40,700 nucleotides of DNA from the NCBI RefSeq assembly GCF_003122205.1, contig NZ_QEYE01000027.1, positions 1 through 40,700 of the forward strand, given 5' to 3'. This DNA is from Maritimibacter sp. 55A14 (GTDB taxonomy: Bacteria; Pseudomonadota; Alphaproteobacteria; Rhodobacterales; Rhodobacteraceae). The notes beneath the pieces are model-generated. The model ran no database searches and was not told where the DNA came from. It saw only the letters and a list, made by a program, of their open reading frames with translations. Positions 19,763 through 28,798 of the stretch are shown piece by piece. The position numbers and the translations under genes were made by a program. How positions within the stretch are numbered: position 1 is the first letter of the stretch; every line of letters begins with the position of its first letter.

Positions 19763-21532
19763 TCAGTCGGCCGGTTCCTCGTCCCGCGCGACATCGCGCG
19801 TCGCGGTCGGTGTCTCCTGCGCCTTGGCGAGAGACCAGCCAATGCGGCTCGCATAATCCATCACGACGGAAGATAGAACGATCTGTTTTGTCGCGCGCGG
19901 CTTGAGGCGGCCCTTTTCCAGGTAGACGCTGCGTTCCAGCCCCAGTTCCGCGGCGCCGTCATGGCGAAAAACCCAGATCTCGCCGGATTTGAGCATCATG
20001 GAGACCGCGGTGCCGCCCATGTCCAGCGTGGCGTCCACATCCGGGTGCAGGTGGAAGCGCAGCGCGTAGCCCACGCCTTGCAGCGCCGTGCGGTCCATGA
20101 CCTGCTCGAATCGCATCCTGTCCTCCTCGGAGAGTGCGCCCAGCGTGTCCTCGCCGGCCAGGTTGCGCCCGTCGGCGCTGAGCGTGAGGCGGCGCACATG
20201 GGTCAGGCCGTGCGTCGGGGCATAGCCGTCATGGCTGGCCAGCAGGCTCGTGCCCGCCTCGCCCGCCAGCCGATGGCAGCGCACGTCGCCGGGCTGGTCC
20301 ACCAGCAACTCGCGGAAGCGGTTGCCGGTCCAGCCCTTCGGCCCAAGCCGCGAGGAGGAGAATCCGTCGATCGTCAGCGTGGAATGCGACGGCGTGGCCC
20401 GGCCCGCCCGCCGCCAGGCCTCGCCGAACGTGCCGCCCGCGCCGCAATTGACGATCAGCGGACGGCGCCCGGAGGTCAGCTCGAACGCCAGGGTCGAGGC
20501 GTGGCCATTGTAGGAGACCGGCGTCGGTGGCGGCGCGGCGGCGTCCATCACCAGGCTGGTGCGGCCCGCCGAAAGCCGCGCATAGCCCATCGCCAGCCCC
20601 GCCGGGGCGGCGGCGCGCACCCCCGCGGCGGCCAGCGCGTGGTCGAGCCGGCCCTCCAGCCCGCGCCCGCCGCCGTGAAACCGCGCCAGCCCGCCATCGG
20701 CATGGCGCAGCGCGCGCAGGGTGGGCGCGATGCGCTCGATCGCGGCCAGATGGTCGGACTGCGGCATCTGTCCGGCCTCGCTCAACGCCGCCGAGGCCCA
20801 GGTGAGCAGCGTGAAGACCTCCAGCAGTTCTTCGGGGTTGCGTGTCGGCAGGCCGCCCTCCGCCCCGATGCGGCGGCGGCACTCGGCCGCCAGCGCGCGG
20901 GTCGCCGGGGCCACCAGGCGGTCCATCCCCTCCAGCGCCAGGCCGGCATAGACCAGCCCGGTCAGCGCCTCGAATCGCGGCAGGCCGGGCGCCGCGCTGC
21001 GCCAGCGCCGGCCCAGGAAGACCGTCTGCCGGGTCAGGCAGCGGAAATAGGCCGCCGAGCGGTCGCGCGGCTGCGCCCCGAGCAGCATCACCGCGTGGTT
21101 GATCCAGCGGATGATGCGCCGGCCCGTGGTGTCAGGCGTCCAGCCCGGCCCGCGCCCGGCGCCGAAGCGCGCGATCCATTCGCGCAGCCAGTCCTGCGCC
21201 AGTTGCCGCGCCGCGCTGTCGCCCACGGCGGCCAGATCGTCGAGCCAGGTGAAGCCGTGCAGGGCTTCCTCGAAGGGCGGCTCGGGCGGGTCGAGGTTCC
21301 AGATCATCGCGCCCGGCGCCTCGATCAGATGGCCCCCGAACATGAAATTGCCCGCCAGAAGCTGCCGCCCGCGGGCATGGCTGCCGATGGTGCGCGGCTC
21401 GGGCTGCGAGACGAACGCGGTTGCGGGCCGCGCGAACCCGGCCAGCCCGGCCTGCAGCCGGTTGAGGCCCCGCGTCCAGCGCTGCGCGCCCTTGGAGCCG
21501 GGGGATGGCGCTTCCTGATACGTTTCGGACAT
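19763..21532 (-). CDS. Heparinase II/III family protein
   Basis: A 589-residue protein of the heparinase II/III family. The N-terminal alpha-helical part (about 50-320) carries [13 protein letters not shown] and [10 protein letters not shown]; the C-terminal beta part (about 340-560) has [32 protein letters not shown] and [16 protein letters not shown]. Family members are polysaccharide lyases; in Rhodobacterales this gene next to purH is a common neighbour, and its substrate is unknown. No signal peptide is evident. The start at 21532 has no ribosome binding site, so an internal start cannot be excluded. It lies 93 bases after the methyltransferase gene. Confidence 0.88.
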   Translation of the reverse strand: MSETYQEAPSPGSKGAQRWTRGLNRLQAGLAGFARPATAFVSQPEPRTIGSHARGRQLLAGNFMFGGHLIEAPGAMIWNLDPPEPPFEEALHGFTWLDDLAAVGDSAARQLAQDWLREWIARFGAGRGPGWTPDTTGRRIIRWINHAVMLLGAQPRDRSAAYFRCLTRQTVFLGRRWRSAAPGLPRFEALTGLVYAGLALEGMDRLVAPATRALAAECRRRIGAEGGLPTRNPEELLEVFTLLTWASAALSEAGQMPQSDHLAAIERIAPTLRALRHADGGLARFHGGGRGLEGRLDHALAAAGVRAAAPAGLAMGYARLSAGRTSLVMDAAAPPPTPVSYNGHASTLAFELTSGRRPLIVNCGAGGTFGEAWRRAGRATPSHSTLTIDGFSSSRLGPKGWTGNRFRELLVDQPGDVRCHRLAGEAGTSLLASHDGYAPTHGLTHVRRLTLSADGRNLAGEDTLGALSEEDRMRFEQVMDRTALQGVGYALRFHLHPDVDATLDMGGTAVSMMLKSGEIWVFRHDGAAELGLERSVYLEKGRLKPRATKQIVLSSVVMDYASRIGWSLAKAQETPTATRDVARDEEPAD

Positions 21533-21625
21533 GTGTGTTTTTATTGGGTGTCCACTCGATCTTGCCGGGACCGAGGATAGCCGCGACGGGCGGCGCTGTC
21601 ACCGCCAAAAGCCGGCGCCCGGGCG

Positions 21626-22924
21626 TCAGTCCCGCGCCAGGCGCGCAATGCAGAAGCCGTCCATTCCGCCCAGCTCCGGCCAGTGGTCGGGGCGCAGACG
21701 CAGAAGGCCCTCCGGCGTGGCCAGTTCCGGCCCCAGGCCCAGCGGCTCGGGCGCGATGGGCCGCAGGCGCAGCCCGGCATGACGCTCCAGCGCGCGTGCG
21801 ACCTGCGCCTCGCCCTCCTCGGGCAGCAGCGAGCAGGTGCAGAAGACAAGGTCCCCGCCGGGGCGCACCATCTCCACCGCCCGGTCGATCAGCGCCGCCT
21901 GAAGCGCGGCCAGCGCCTCAACATCGGCGGCGGTCGTGACATGCGGCAGGTCGGGATGGCGGCGGATCGTGCCGGTGGCCGAGCAGGGCGCGTCCAGCAG
22001 CACCAGGTCGAATGGCACCTCCGCCCGCCAGTGCAGCGCATCCGCCACCACCCGGTGCGCGACCAGCCCGGTGCGCGTCAGGTTCTCGCCCAGCCGCGCC
22101 ATCCGCGGGCCGGAGATATCGAGCGCCGTGACATCCGCGCCGGCGGCGGCAAGCTGCATCGTCTTGCCCCCCGGCGCGGCGCAGAGATCGAGCACCCGCG
22201 CACCCGCGACATCGCCCGCAACCCGTGCCGCGATGGCCGCGGCGGCGGCCTGCACCCACCAGGCACCCTCGGCAAAGCCCGGCAGCGCCGAGACCCGGCC
22301 CGGCGCGTCCAGCCGCAGGCTGCCGGTGGGCAGGTGCCGCGCGCCCAGCGCTGCCGCCCAGCCCTGCCGGTCCTCGGGGTCCTTAAGCGTCAGGTCGAGC
22401 GGCGCGCCCGCGGCATGCGCGGCTTCCATCCCGCGCACCGCTTCGCGCCCCCAGGCGTGGACCAGCGGGCTGCGGAGCCAGGGGGGCATCATGTCGGGCG
22501 GCGCGGCCTGCCAGATCTCCGGCCCGCCCGCGGCCACCTTGCGCAGTACGGCATTGGCGAGCCCGGCCAGGTGCCGGGTCCGGCGACCGGCGCGCACCAG
22601 GCGCACCGCCGCGTCGACGACCCCGTGCGGCGCGGCGCGGTCGGCGCAGAGCTCCACCGTGGCCAGACGCAGCACCGCAAGCGCGGCGGGGGGCGGGGTC
22701 TTGGCCAGGTGCGGCGCCAGCACCCGGTCGGCGCGTTGCAGGTTGCGCAGCACTGCAAGCGCCAGCCGCTCGGCGCGGGCGCGCTCGGGCGGCGCCAGCC
22801 GCGCGAGCGTCCCGCTCGCCTCGTCGAGCGTGCAGCCCTCGGCCAGCACCGCGTGCAGAAGCGCCAGCGCCGCGCGGCGCGGCGCCAGGCCGGCGGGATC
22901 GAGGGGCGGGGGCTTGTCCGTCAT
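21626..22924 (-). CDS. rsmB: RsmB/NOP-family 16S rRNA (cytosine-C5) methyltransferase
   Basis: A 432-residue enzyme. The N-terminal NusB-like helical domain (about 12-135) precedes a Rossmann methyltransferase domain with the SAM motif LDLCAAPGGKT (245-255). Both cysteines of the m5C mechanism are present: Cys314 in DAPCSATG and Cys364 in FCTCSLLPEE, the latter being the nucleophile. With the NusB-like domain it fits RsmB (m5C967 in E. coli) better than RsmF; the exact target is inferred. It is divergent from the small DUF1674 gene, with only 49 bases between the two starts. Confidence 0.9.
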   Translation of the reverse strand: MTDKPPPLDPAGLAPRRAALALLHAVLAEGCTLDEASGTLARLAPPERARAERLALAVLRNLQRADRVLAPHLAKTPPPAALAVLRLATVELCADRAAPHGVVDAAVRLVRAGRRTRHLAGLANAVLRKVAAGGPEIWQAAPPDMMPPWLRSPLVHAWGREAVRGMEAAHAAGAPLDLTLKDPEDRQGWAAALGARHLPTGSLRLDAPGRVSALPGFAEGAWWVQAAAAAIAARVAGDVAGARVLDLCAAPGGKTMQLAAAGADVTALDISGPRMARLGENLTRTGLVAHRVVADALHWRAEVPFDLVLLDAPCSATGTIRRHPDLPHVTTAADVEALAALQAALIDRAVEMVRPGGDLVFCTCSLLPEEGEAQVARALERHAGLRLRPIAPEPLGLGPELATPEGLLRLRPDHWPELGGMDGFCIARLARD

Positions 22925-22935
22925 GGGCTGCGGCG

Positions 22936-22941
22936 TATATC
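22936..22941 (+). promoter_or_regulatory. possible -10 in the 49-base divergent gap
   Basis: TATATC at 22936-22941 has TTGTCC 16 bases upstream (22914-22919) and could drive the DUF1674 gene. The -35 would lie inside the methyltransferase coding region, so the two genes share a very compact control region. Confidence 0.35.
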
Positions 22942-22973
22942 AAGCCGCTGAGCGGCACAAGAAAGCATGGGCC

Positions 22974-23168
22974 ATGACCGACACATCCGGAACCGACGAC
23001 CTGCCCCCCGACCTGTCCCCAGAAGCCCGCCGCGCCCTGGCCGAGGCCGAGGCCCGCCGCAAGGCCGCGCAACCGCCCGGCCTGCCGCCCGAACAGGGCG
23101 GCCGCGACGGCCCGGAACCCACCCGCTTCGGGGACTGGGAGAAGAAGGGGATCGCCAGCGATTTCTGA
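22974..23168 (+). CDS. DUF1674 protein, SDHAF4-like succinate dehydrogenase assembly factor
   Basis: A 64-residue protein ending TRFGDWEKKGIASDF, the signature of DUF1674/SDHAF4 (Sdh8 in yeast), which binds the flavinylated SDHA subunit and helps its assembly with SDHB. The N-terminal part is an acidic, Ala/Arg-rich helix and a Pro/Gly linker. It is cytoplasmic by lack of a signal. The start at 22974 leaves the typical short N-terminus. Function is transferred from the mitochondrial family. It stands alone, divergent from the rsmB gene and convergent with dapB, with an intergenic repeat behind it. Confidence 0.85.
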   Translation: MTDTSGTDDLPPDLSPEARRALAEAEARRKAAQPPGLPPEQGGRDGPEPTRFGDWEKKGIASDF

Positions 23169-23278
23169 GCCGGGCGCGTATCGCAACCACAAGGCGGTGT
23201 GGCGCCGGTGCTGCACGCATTCTCAACCCTCCTGCCCCGGACTGCACGCGCCTCACCGCCGCGGATCGCCCGCGCCCG

Positions 23279-23335
23279 TTTCTTCTTGCCCGAAATATCC
23301 CCGCCGGAGGCGAAAAACCGCCGCCGCAGGCGGCG
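23279..23335 (-). repeat. Intergenic repeat, copy C
   Basis: The core beginning TTTCTTCTTGCCCGAAATAT and ending CCCCGCCGGAGGC (23279-23311) is followed by a GC-rich hairpin CGCCGC-CGCAG-GCGGCG. It lies between the converging DUF1674 and dapB genes, 111 bases after one stop and close to the other. It differs from copies B and D mostly in the four to five bases after CTTGC. Confidence 0.7.
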
Positions 23336-23360
23336 CAACCCGCCCACGGCAAGGGCGATC

Positions 23361-24170
23361 CTAGAGCCCCAGCACGTCCAGCATCGAATATTCGCCCGGC
23401 TTGCGCCCCTGCCCCCAGAGCGCGGCACGCACCGCGCCGCGGGCGAAGAGCCGCCGGTCGCTCGCGATATGGCTCAACCGGATGCGCTCGCCCTCGGCGG
23501 CGAAGATCACGTCATGCTCGCCCACCACGTCGCCGCCGCGGATCGCCGAGAAGCCGATATCGCCGCGCCGCCGCGCGCCGGTGATCCCGTCGCGCCCGCG
23601 GTCGGCCACATCGGCCAGCGTCACGCCGCGGCCCTCGGCCGCCGCCTCCCCCAGCATCAGCGCGGTGCCCGAGGGCGCGTCGACCTTGTGGCGGTGATGC
23701 GCCTCGACAATCTCGATATCCCAGTCGGCATCCAGCGCCGCCGCCACCTGCCGCGTCACCTGCACCAGCAGATTGACCCCGAGGCTCATGTTGCCGGCAC
23801 GCACGATCACCGCGTGGCGGGCCGCGGCGGCGATCTTCGCCAGGTCCGCGTCCGAAAGTCCCGTGGTGCCGATCACATGGGTGGAGCGCGCCTGCGCGGC
23901 CAGCGCGGCATGCTCCACAGTGGCCGCCGGCGCGGTGAAGTCGATCACCGCCTGCGCGCGGGCGAAGACCTCAAGCGGGTCGTCGCAAACCGCGACGCCC
24001 AGCGGCGGCCCGCCCAGGCATTCGCCGATATCCTGCCCGATCCAGTCATGGCCGGCGCGTTCCGTCACCCCCACCAGCGCGGCGTCCTCGCGCCCGCGCA
24101 CGGTCTCGATCAGCATGCGGCCCATGCGGCCCGACGCGCCCAGCACGGCGATCCCGGTCATTTCGGTCAT
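23361..24170 (-). CDS. dapB: 4-hydroxy-tetrahydrodipicolinate reductase
   Basis: A 269-residue DapB. The nucleotide-binding GASGRMGRM (11-19), DFTAP (78-82), GTTGLSD (101-107) and the catalytic [15 protein letters not shown] (156-170; His158/159 and Lys162) are all present. It reduces 4-hydroxy-tetrahydrodipicolinate with NAD(P)H in the pathway to meso-diaminopimelate and lysine. The ATG at 24170 has AGGAG 7 bases upstream; an ATG at 24161 is also in frame. It is divergent from rbfA. The window also contains a lysine-degrading enzyme (7454-9688), so both synthesis and breakdown of lysine are represented. Confidence 0.97.
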   Translation of the reverse strand: MTEMTGIAVLGASGRMGRMLIETVRGREDAALVGVTERAGHDWIGQDIGECLGGPPLGVAVCDDPLEVFARAQAVIDFTAPAATVEHAALAAQARSTHVIGTTGLSDADLAKIAAAARHAVIVRAGNMSLGVNLLVQVTRQVAAALDADWDIEIVEAHHRHKVDAPSGTALMLGEAAAEGRGVTLADVADRGRDGITGARRRGDIGFSAIRGGDVVGEHDVIFAAEGERIRLSHIASDRRLFARGAVRAALWGQGRKPGEYSMLDVLGL

Positions 24171-24287
24171 CGCGGCTCTCCTCTCTGCGGAACTCCGCCA
24201 TCCTCTAGCCGCTCCGGCGCGGGCGGTCAAAGCCCCGGTTGCGGCAGAACCGTCCATCGCTTATGTGCGGGGCGAGAGGTGCAAGCC

Positions 24288-24713
24288 ATGTCCAAGAAAT
24301 CCTTCAACAGCGGCGCCGGCCCGTCGACGCGGCAATTGCGCGTGGGTGAGTTGATCCGCCGCACGCTCTCCGACGTGCTCAACCAGGGCGACGTTCACGA
24401 CCCGGACCTGAACCGCATGTCGATCACCGTGGGCGAGGTGCGCTGCTCGCCCGATCTGCGTGTGGCCACGGTCTATGTTCTGCCGCTCGGCGGCGAGGGG
24501 CGTGAGGCCGCGATGGAGGCGCTGGCACGCAACCGCGGCGAGTTGCGCCACCAGCTCGACCGAAAGCTGGACCTGAAACGTTCGCCCGAGTTGCGTTTCG
24601 CGCTCGACGAGACCTTCGACCGGATGGACGAAACCCGCCGCCTGCTGGAAAGCGCCGAAGTGGCGCGCGACACCGCGCGGTCCGGGGATGCGCCCGGAGA
24701 TGCGGAGGAATGA
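24288..24713 (+). CDS. rbfA: Ribosome-binding factor A
   Basis: A 141-residue RbfA with the KH-like fold: RQLRVGELIRRTLSDVL, SITVGEVRCSPDLRVATVYV and LKRSPELRFALDETFDRMDE are family features. It binds the 30S subunit during late 16S maturation and cold adaptation. It has an acidic C-terminal tail of about 20 residues. Its stop shares ATGA with the start of the glycosidase gene. It is the first gene of the rbfA-truB cluster and starts 117 bases from the divergent dapB. Confidence 0.96.
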   Translation: MSKKSFNSGAGPSTRQLRVGELIRRTLSDVLNQGDVHDPDLNRMSITVGEVRCSPDLRVATVYVLPLGGEGREAAMEALARNRGELRHQLDRKLDLKRSPELRFALDETFDRMDETRRLLESAEVARDTARSGDAPGDAEE

Positions 24714-25468
24714 CCGGCTGGCGCGGGCTTCTGGGGGCGGCGCTGCTGCTCGTCGGACCCGCGGCGACGGCGGCGCCGGATCCCGCCGCCTGCCGGCCGC
24801 TGGCCCATGACGGGCTGGCCTATACCGTTTGCGAGGCCGATGCGGCACGCGACGAGATCCGGCTCTGGCTGGGCGCCCCGGACGGCATGCCCTATGCCAG
24901 CTTCCATCGGCTCGACGAGGACCTGGCCCGCAGCGACCGGCGCCTCTCCTTCGCGATGAATGGCGGGATGTACCATCCCGACCGCGCGCCTGTGGGCCTC
25001 TACATCGAAGACGGGCACGAGGTCGCGCCGGCGACGCTGGGCGGCGGGGTCGGGAATTTCGGCCTGCGCCCGAACGGCGTCTTCTGCGTCATGCGCGGCC
25101 GCGCGGCGGTGATCGAATCGGAGCACTACATGACCGATCCGCCGGCCTGCCGCTTCGCCACCCAATCCGGCCCGATGCTGGTGATCGGCGGCGCGCTGCA
25201 CCCGCGCTTCCTGCCCGACAGCACGTCGCGCCATATCCGCAACGGCGTCGGCGTCTCCGGCGACGGGCGCCGCGTGGTCTTTGCGATTTCCGAGCAGCCG
25301 GTCACCTTCCACGAATTCGCCCGGCTCTTCCGCGACGGGTTGGGCCTGCCCGACGCGCTCTTCCTGGACGGAAACGTCTCGAAACTGCATGCGCCCGGAC
25401 TGAACCGGTCGGATGTGGGCCGCCCGATGGGGCCGATCCTGGGTGTGATCCGCGGTCCTGCGGAGTGA
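24710..25468 (+). CDS. Secreted phosphodiester glycosidase family protein
   Basis: A 252-residue protein with a signal peptide (MTGWRGLLGAALLLVGPAATA) and a NAGPA-type phosphodiester glycosidase domain: FAMNGGMYHPDRAPVGLYIE, RPNGVF, TQSGPMLVIGG, HIRNGVGVSGDG and ALFLDGNVSKLHAP. The family includes the human enzyme that uncovers mannose 6-phosphate, and many bacterial members linked to exopolysaccharides; the substrate here is unknown. It overlaps rbfA by four bases and precedes truB by 82 bases, an odd place for an envelope enzyme. Translation is probably coupled to rbfA. Confidence 0.88.
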   Translation: MTGWRGLLGAALLLVGPAATAAPDPAACRPLAHDGLAYTVCEADAARDEIRLWLGAPDGMPYASFHRLDEDLARSDRRLSFAMNGGMYHPDRAPVGLYIEDGHEVAPATLGGGVGNFGLRPNGVFCVMRGRAAVIESEHYMTDPPACRFATQSGPMLVIGGALHPRFLPDSTSRHIRNGVGVSGDGRRVVFAISEQPVTFHEFARLFRDGLGLPDALFLDGNVSKLHAPGLNRSDVGRPMGPILGVIRGPAE

Positions 25469-25550
25469 CCGCCGCCGCCAAGGGGATGTTGACGGGCGCG
25501 CGCCGTGCGGGTAGCGGACGGCTTCGCAGAATTATCGGGGGACGGCGCGC

Positions 25551-26459
25551 GTGGGACGCAGACGCAACAAGGGACGCGATATTTCCGGCTGGCTGGTGGT
25601 GGACAAGCCCGCCGGCGTAAGCTCGAGCGCGGTCGTGAACAAGGCGCGCTGGGCGCTGGGGGCGCGCAAGGCGGGCCATGCCGGCACGCTCGACCCGCTG
25701 GCGACCGGCGTTCTGGCGGTGGCTTTCGGAGAAGCCACCAAGACCGTGCCCTATATCACAGACGCGCTGAAAGCCTACCGATTTACCGTGCGGCTGGGCG
25801 TGGCAACCGAGACCGACGACACCGAGGGCGCGATCACCGCCCGGTCCGACAGCCGCCCGTCCGACGCCGAGATCGAGGCCGCGCTGGGTGAGTTCACCGG
25901 CGAGATCATGCAGGTGCCGCCGCAGTATTCCGCCGTCAAGGTCGAGGGCGAGCGCGCCTACAGGCTGGCGCGCGAGGGCGAGGCGCTGGATCTGGCGGCG
26001 CGGCCGCTCTGGGTGGAGTTGCTGCGCCTCGTCGCGCGGCCGGATGCCGATCACGTGGAACTGGAGATGGTCTGCGGCAAGGGCGGCTATGTGCGCGCCA
26101 TCGCGCGCGACCTGGGCGCGTCGCTGGGTTGCCTGGGCCATGTGGTAACACTGCGCCGCATATGGTCGGGCCCGTTCGAAGCGGAAGACGGCATCGACTT
26201 CGCGCTGCTGGACGAGATGGCGGGTGACCCGGCGCTCGACGGCTACCTGCTGCCGCTGGAAACCGGGCTGGCCGAACTGCCGGAACTGCGCTGCACGCCC
26301 GAAGGTGCGGCGCGGCTGCGGAACGGCAATCCCGGCATGGTGCTGACCTCCGAAGCCGAATATGGCGAGGAGGCCTGGGCCTCCTACCAGGGCAAGCCGG
26401 TGGCCATCGGCATCTACAAGACGGGCGAATTGCATCCGAGCCGGGTGTTCAACCTCTGA
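25551..26459 (+). CDS. truB: tRNA pseudouridine-55 synthase
   Basis: A 302-residue TruB. The catalytic motif [15 protein letters not shown] contains Asp48; [34 protein letters not shown] and [12 protein letters not shown]-like [12 protein letters not shown] are also typical. It makes pseudouridine 55 in the T-loop of tRNAs. The start is a GTG at 25551 with GGGGGA upstream. In many proteobacteria truB sits between rbfA and rpsO, as here, but four other genes now separate it from rpsO. Confidence 0.97.
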   Translation: MGRRRNKGRDISGWLVVDKPAGVSSSAVVNKARWALGARKAGHAGTLDPLATGVLAVAFGEATKTVPYITDALKAYRFTVRLGVATETDDTEGAITARSDSRPSDAEIEAALGEFTGEIMQVPPQYSAVKVEGERAYRLAREGEALDLAARPLWVELLRLVARPDADHVELEMVCGKGGYVRAIARDLGASLGCLGHVVTLRRIWSGPFEAEDGIDFALLDEMAGDPALDGYLLPLETGLAELPELRCTPEGAARLRNGNPGMVLTSEAEYGEEAWASYQGKPVAIGIYKTGELHPSRVFNL

Positions 26460-26490
26460 CGCGCCGCGCGGTGAATGCTGCACCGGATTG

Positions 26491-26499
26491 TGCTAGGAT
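26491..26499 (+). promoter_or_regulatory. possible extended -10 promoter of the secreted repeat protein
   Basis: TGCTAGGAT fits an extended -10 (TGn followed by TAGGAT). The 17-base upstream position reads GTGAAT, a poor -35, as is tolerated with an extended -10. Transcription would start near 26507, about 78 bases before the start codon at 26585. Confidence 0.3.
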
Positions 26500-26584
26500 C
26501 ACATCATGTCATTGCCCGGCAGGCAAGGCGCTCCGGCCCCAATGGACCGGACCGCGGAGACCGGCCGTTCACGGGGGAAATGCG

Positions 26585-28219
26585 ATGTTGCGTACAATTC
26601 TCGCTGCGGGGCTGGCCACTTTCGGCCTTGCGCCCGCATTGCTCGGCGCCGAGCCCGAGCCCATCGAAACCGCCACTGAGGCTGTCTATACCATTCCGGA
26701 GGGGGCCGATCTGCACCTTTTCCGCGCCTACGGCTCCGGGCTCGCCTTGTGGGTGCGCCGCAGCGACGGCGTGGATGTGTATCTGAGTACGGAGGGGCGG
26801 CTGCCCTTTACCGGCTACTACCTGAACGGCAAGGGTCAGGCCGCGAGCCGCTATTTCGCGCAACCCCAGGGGAACATGTCCCTGGCCCATCTGGGCAAGG
26901 ACGTCGAAGGCCGGTTCATCTACTGGTCACCGGACATGGGAAAGAATTACGTAGACTATTCCGACAAGCTGCTCTGGTCGCTCGACGGCGGCGCGGCGAT
27001 GTTCCGCACCTACGAGAACGGCGAGGCGTTCGCCTATCGCAACGGCGAGCGGTTCGGACCCTACAAGTCGGTCTATGAGCATTACCCGGCCGCAGGGCGG
27101 GAACTGCTTTATCTCGCATTGACGCTCGACGGGGAGTTGCGGGTCTTCCGCGATGGCGAGCCCATATCAGAGCCCCTGGAAAACGCCCGCAGTCTTGTTG
27201 CGACACAGGCCGTCGCGGGCGAGGGGTACGTCTTCGCAGTGCTCAAGACCGACGGCTACTGGATGATCCACAATGGAACGATAACCGAGGGCAACGATGT
27301 GCTGCTGGCGGTGGAATTGAGCGGCGACGGCTCGGGCGTGGCGCTCATCCGCCGGATCGACGGCGAGGTCGAGGCCGTTATCGACGGCAGGCCGAGCGGG
27401 TTGCGCTACACGAATTCCGGCCGTCTGGTCCTGTCCTCGGACGGTAGGCATTATGGCTATCTGGGCGAACGGAAAGCCGCGGACGAGACGTCCGAGCTCT
27501 TTTTCGAGATCGACGGCAAACAGATCGGGCCGCTCGGCGGCGACGCCATGTCGGGCTATCATTTCGCCGGCAAGACGGCGCAGCTTGCCTATGGATACAA
27601 TGATGGCAGCGAAGATCATATCGTCCTGGGCGACCGGGAGGTCGGAACCTTCCCGGCGGGCACGGCCTTCACGCCCCGGACATCGCCCAGCGGCGCCCAT
27701 TACGTCATCTATGTCAACGACCCCGAGAAACCGCGCCTTGTCACGGGCGAGCGCGAACTGGCGCTGAAACCGGGGGACAAGGTCACCAAGCTCGATATCG
27801 ACGACGCGGGCCGGGTCCACTACTTCGTCCATCGCGAGGGCCGGGCGCTGCGTCATATCGACGGTCAACTGATCGGCAGTTTCGATACCGCACTCCTTGG
27901 AGATTATTCCACCGACCGCGAAGAGATGATCTTCGCGGCTCGCGATGGCGCGCGCGCGGTACTCTATCTCGGGGCGGCACCGGTGCTGGAAGCCGCGCGC
28001 ATCCGCTTCGCCCGCTTCGCGCGGATCGCAGGCCGGGACCGGCTGGTGGCCCGGCTGGAGAGGGACGGCATGGAGTATCTGGCGATAGACGACGCAATCG
28101 CGGGGCCGTTCGATGAAGTACTTCTCGACCGAGAATCGCTCGATGCGTCCCCGATGGAGAGCTTCCGTTTCCACAGCCGCACGGGTGACACGGTCAGCCG
28201 GCACGACTGGCCTTTCTGA
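26585..28219 (+). CDS. Large secreted protein of unknown function, propeller-like repeats
   Basis: A 544-residue protein with a signal peptide (MLRTILAAGLATFGLAPALLGA). The rest is a chain of beta-rich repeats of about 40 to 60 residues in which an aromatic strand (GRFIYWSPD, GRHYGYLGE, GRVHYFVHRE, REEMIFAARDG) is followed by a short 'DG' turn (EIDGKQIGP, HIDGQLIGS). This resembles a TolB-like or WD40-like beta propeller, but I do not recognise the family. The ATG at 26585 follows GGGGGA; an in-frame start at 26471 has no such site. No membrane anchor or lipobox is seen, so it is probably periplasmic or exported. Neighbours on both sides are RNA-related genes, which say little about its role. 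Confidence 0.8.
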   Translation: MLRTILAAGLATFGLAPALLGAEPEPIETATEAVYTIPEGADLHLFRAYGSGLALWVRRSDGVDVYLSTEGRLPFTGYYLNGKGQAASRYFAQPQGNMSLAHLGKDVEGRFIYWSPDMGKNYVDYSDKLLWSLDGGAAMFRTYENGEAFAYRNGERFGPYKSVYEHYPAAGRELLYLALTLDGELRVFRDGEPISEPLENARSLVATQAVAGEGYVFAVLKTDGYWMIHNGTITEGNDVLLAVELSGDGSGVALIRRIDGEVEAVIDGRPSGLRYTNSGRLVLSSDGRHYGYLGERKAADETSELFFEIDGKQIGPLGGDAMSGYHFAGKTAQLAYGYNDGSEDHIVLGDREVGTFPAGTAFTPRTSPSGAHYVIYVNDPEKPRLVTGERELALKPGDKVTKLDIDDAGRVHYFVHREGRALRHIDGQLIGSFDTALLGDYSTDREEMIFAARDGARAVLYLGAAPVLEAARIRFARFARIAGRDRLVARLERDGMEYLAIDDAIAGPFDEVLLDRESLDASPMESFRFHSRTGDTVSRHDWPF

Positions 28220-28265
28220 GCGCGGGGACTTGCGGCGGGCGCGGCTTTCGGGCCATGAACAGCGC

Positions 28266-28781
28266 ATGATCACTCGCACCCATCTGAAAGGCGACGCGGC
28301 CTCCACTGCCGTCTATTCCGATTGCGAACGCTACCGCTATGCGCTCACGCGCGTCTGGGACGGCGCGGGCCGGCGGGCGCTTTTCGTGATGCTCAACCCC
28401 TCCACCGCGACGGAGGTGCAGAACGATCCCACGGTGGAGCGCTGCGAGCGGCGGGCCCGCACGCTGGGCTTCGGCGCCTTCCGGGTCTGCAACATCTTCG
28501 GCTGGCGCGCGACCGATCCGCGCGCGATGCGCGCCACCGCCAACCCGGTCGGGCCGCAGAACGACGCCGCCATCCTGGAGGGCTGCGGCTGGGCCGACAG
28601 CATCGTCTGCGCCTGGGGCACACATGGCGCGCATCTGGACCGCGGCCCTGAAGTGGAGCGACTGATGCGCGGCACCGGGCGGGCGCTGCACCATCTGGGC
28701 CTCAGCAAGGCGGGACATCCCAAGCATCCGCTCTATATTGGATATGCAGTGCAGCCGGAGCCCTGGCCCGGCCCGGCCTGA
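28266..28781 (+). CDS. DUF1643 family protein
   Basis: A 171-residue protein of the DUF1643 family. Typical sequence: RYRYALTRVWD, FVMLNPSTATEVQNDPTVER, RVCNIFGWRATDP, ANPVGPQND, and HLGLSKAGHPKHPLY near the end. The role of this family is unknown; it occurs in bacteria and phages. No signal or membrane segment is visible. The start at 28266 removes an in-frame extension inside the upstream gene. It is 47 bases after the secreted repeat protein and 18 bases before the hydrolase, so the three could be one transcript. Confidence 0.88.
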   Translation: MITRTHLKGDAASTAVYSDCERYRYALTRVWDGAGRRALFVMLNPSTATEVQNDPTVERCERRARTLGFGAFRVCNIFGWRATDPRAMRATANPVGPQNDAAILEGCGWADSIVCAWGTHGAHLDRGPEVERLMRGTGRALHHLGLSKAGHPKHPLYIGYAVQPEPWPGPA

Positions 28782-28798
28782 GAGCGAGGGGGAAAGCC

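Noticed and set aside
25577-25592. GATATTTCCGGCTGG inside truB resembles the intergenic repeat core
   Set aside because: It encodes the conserved DISGW of TruB and lacks the rest of the core; the match is chance.
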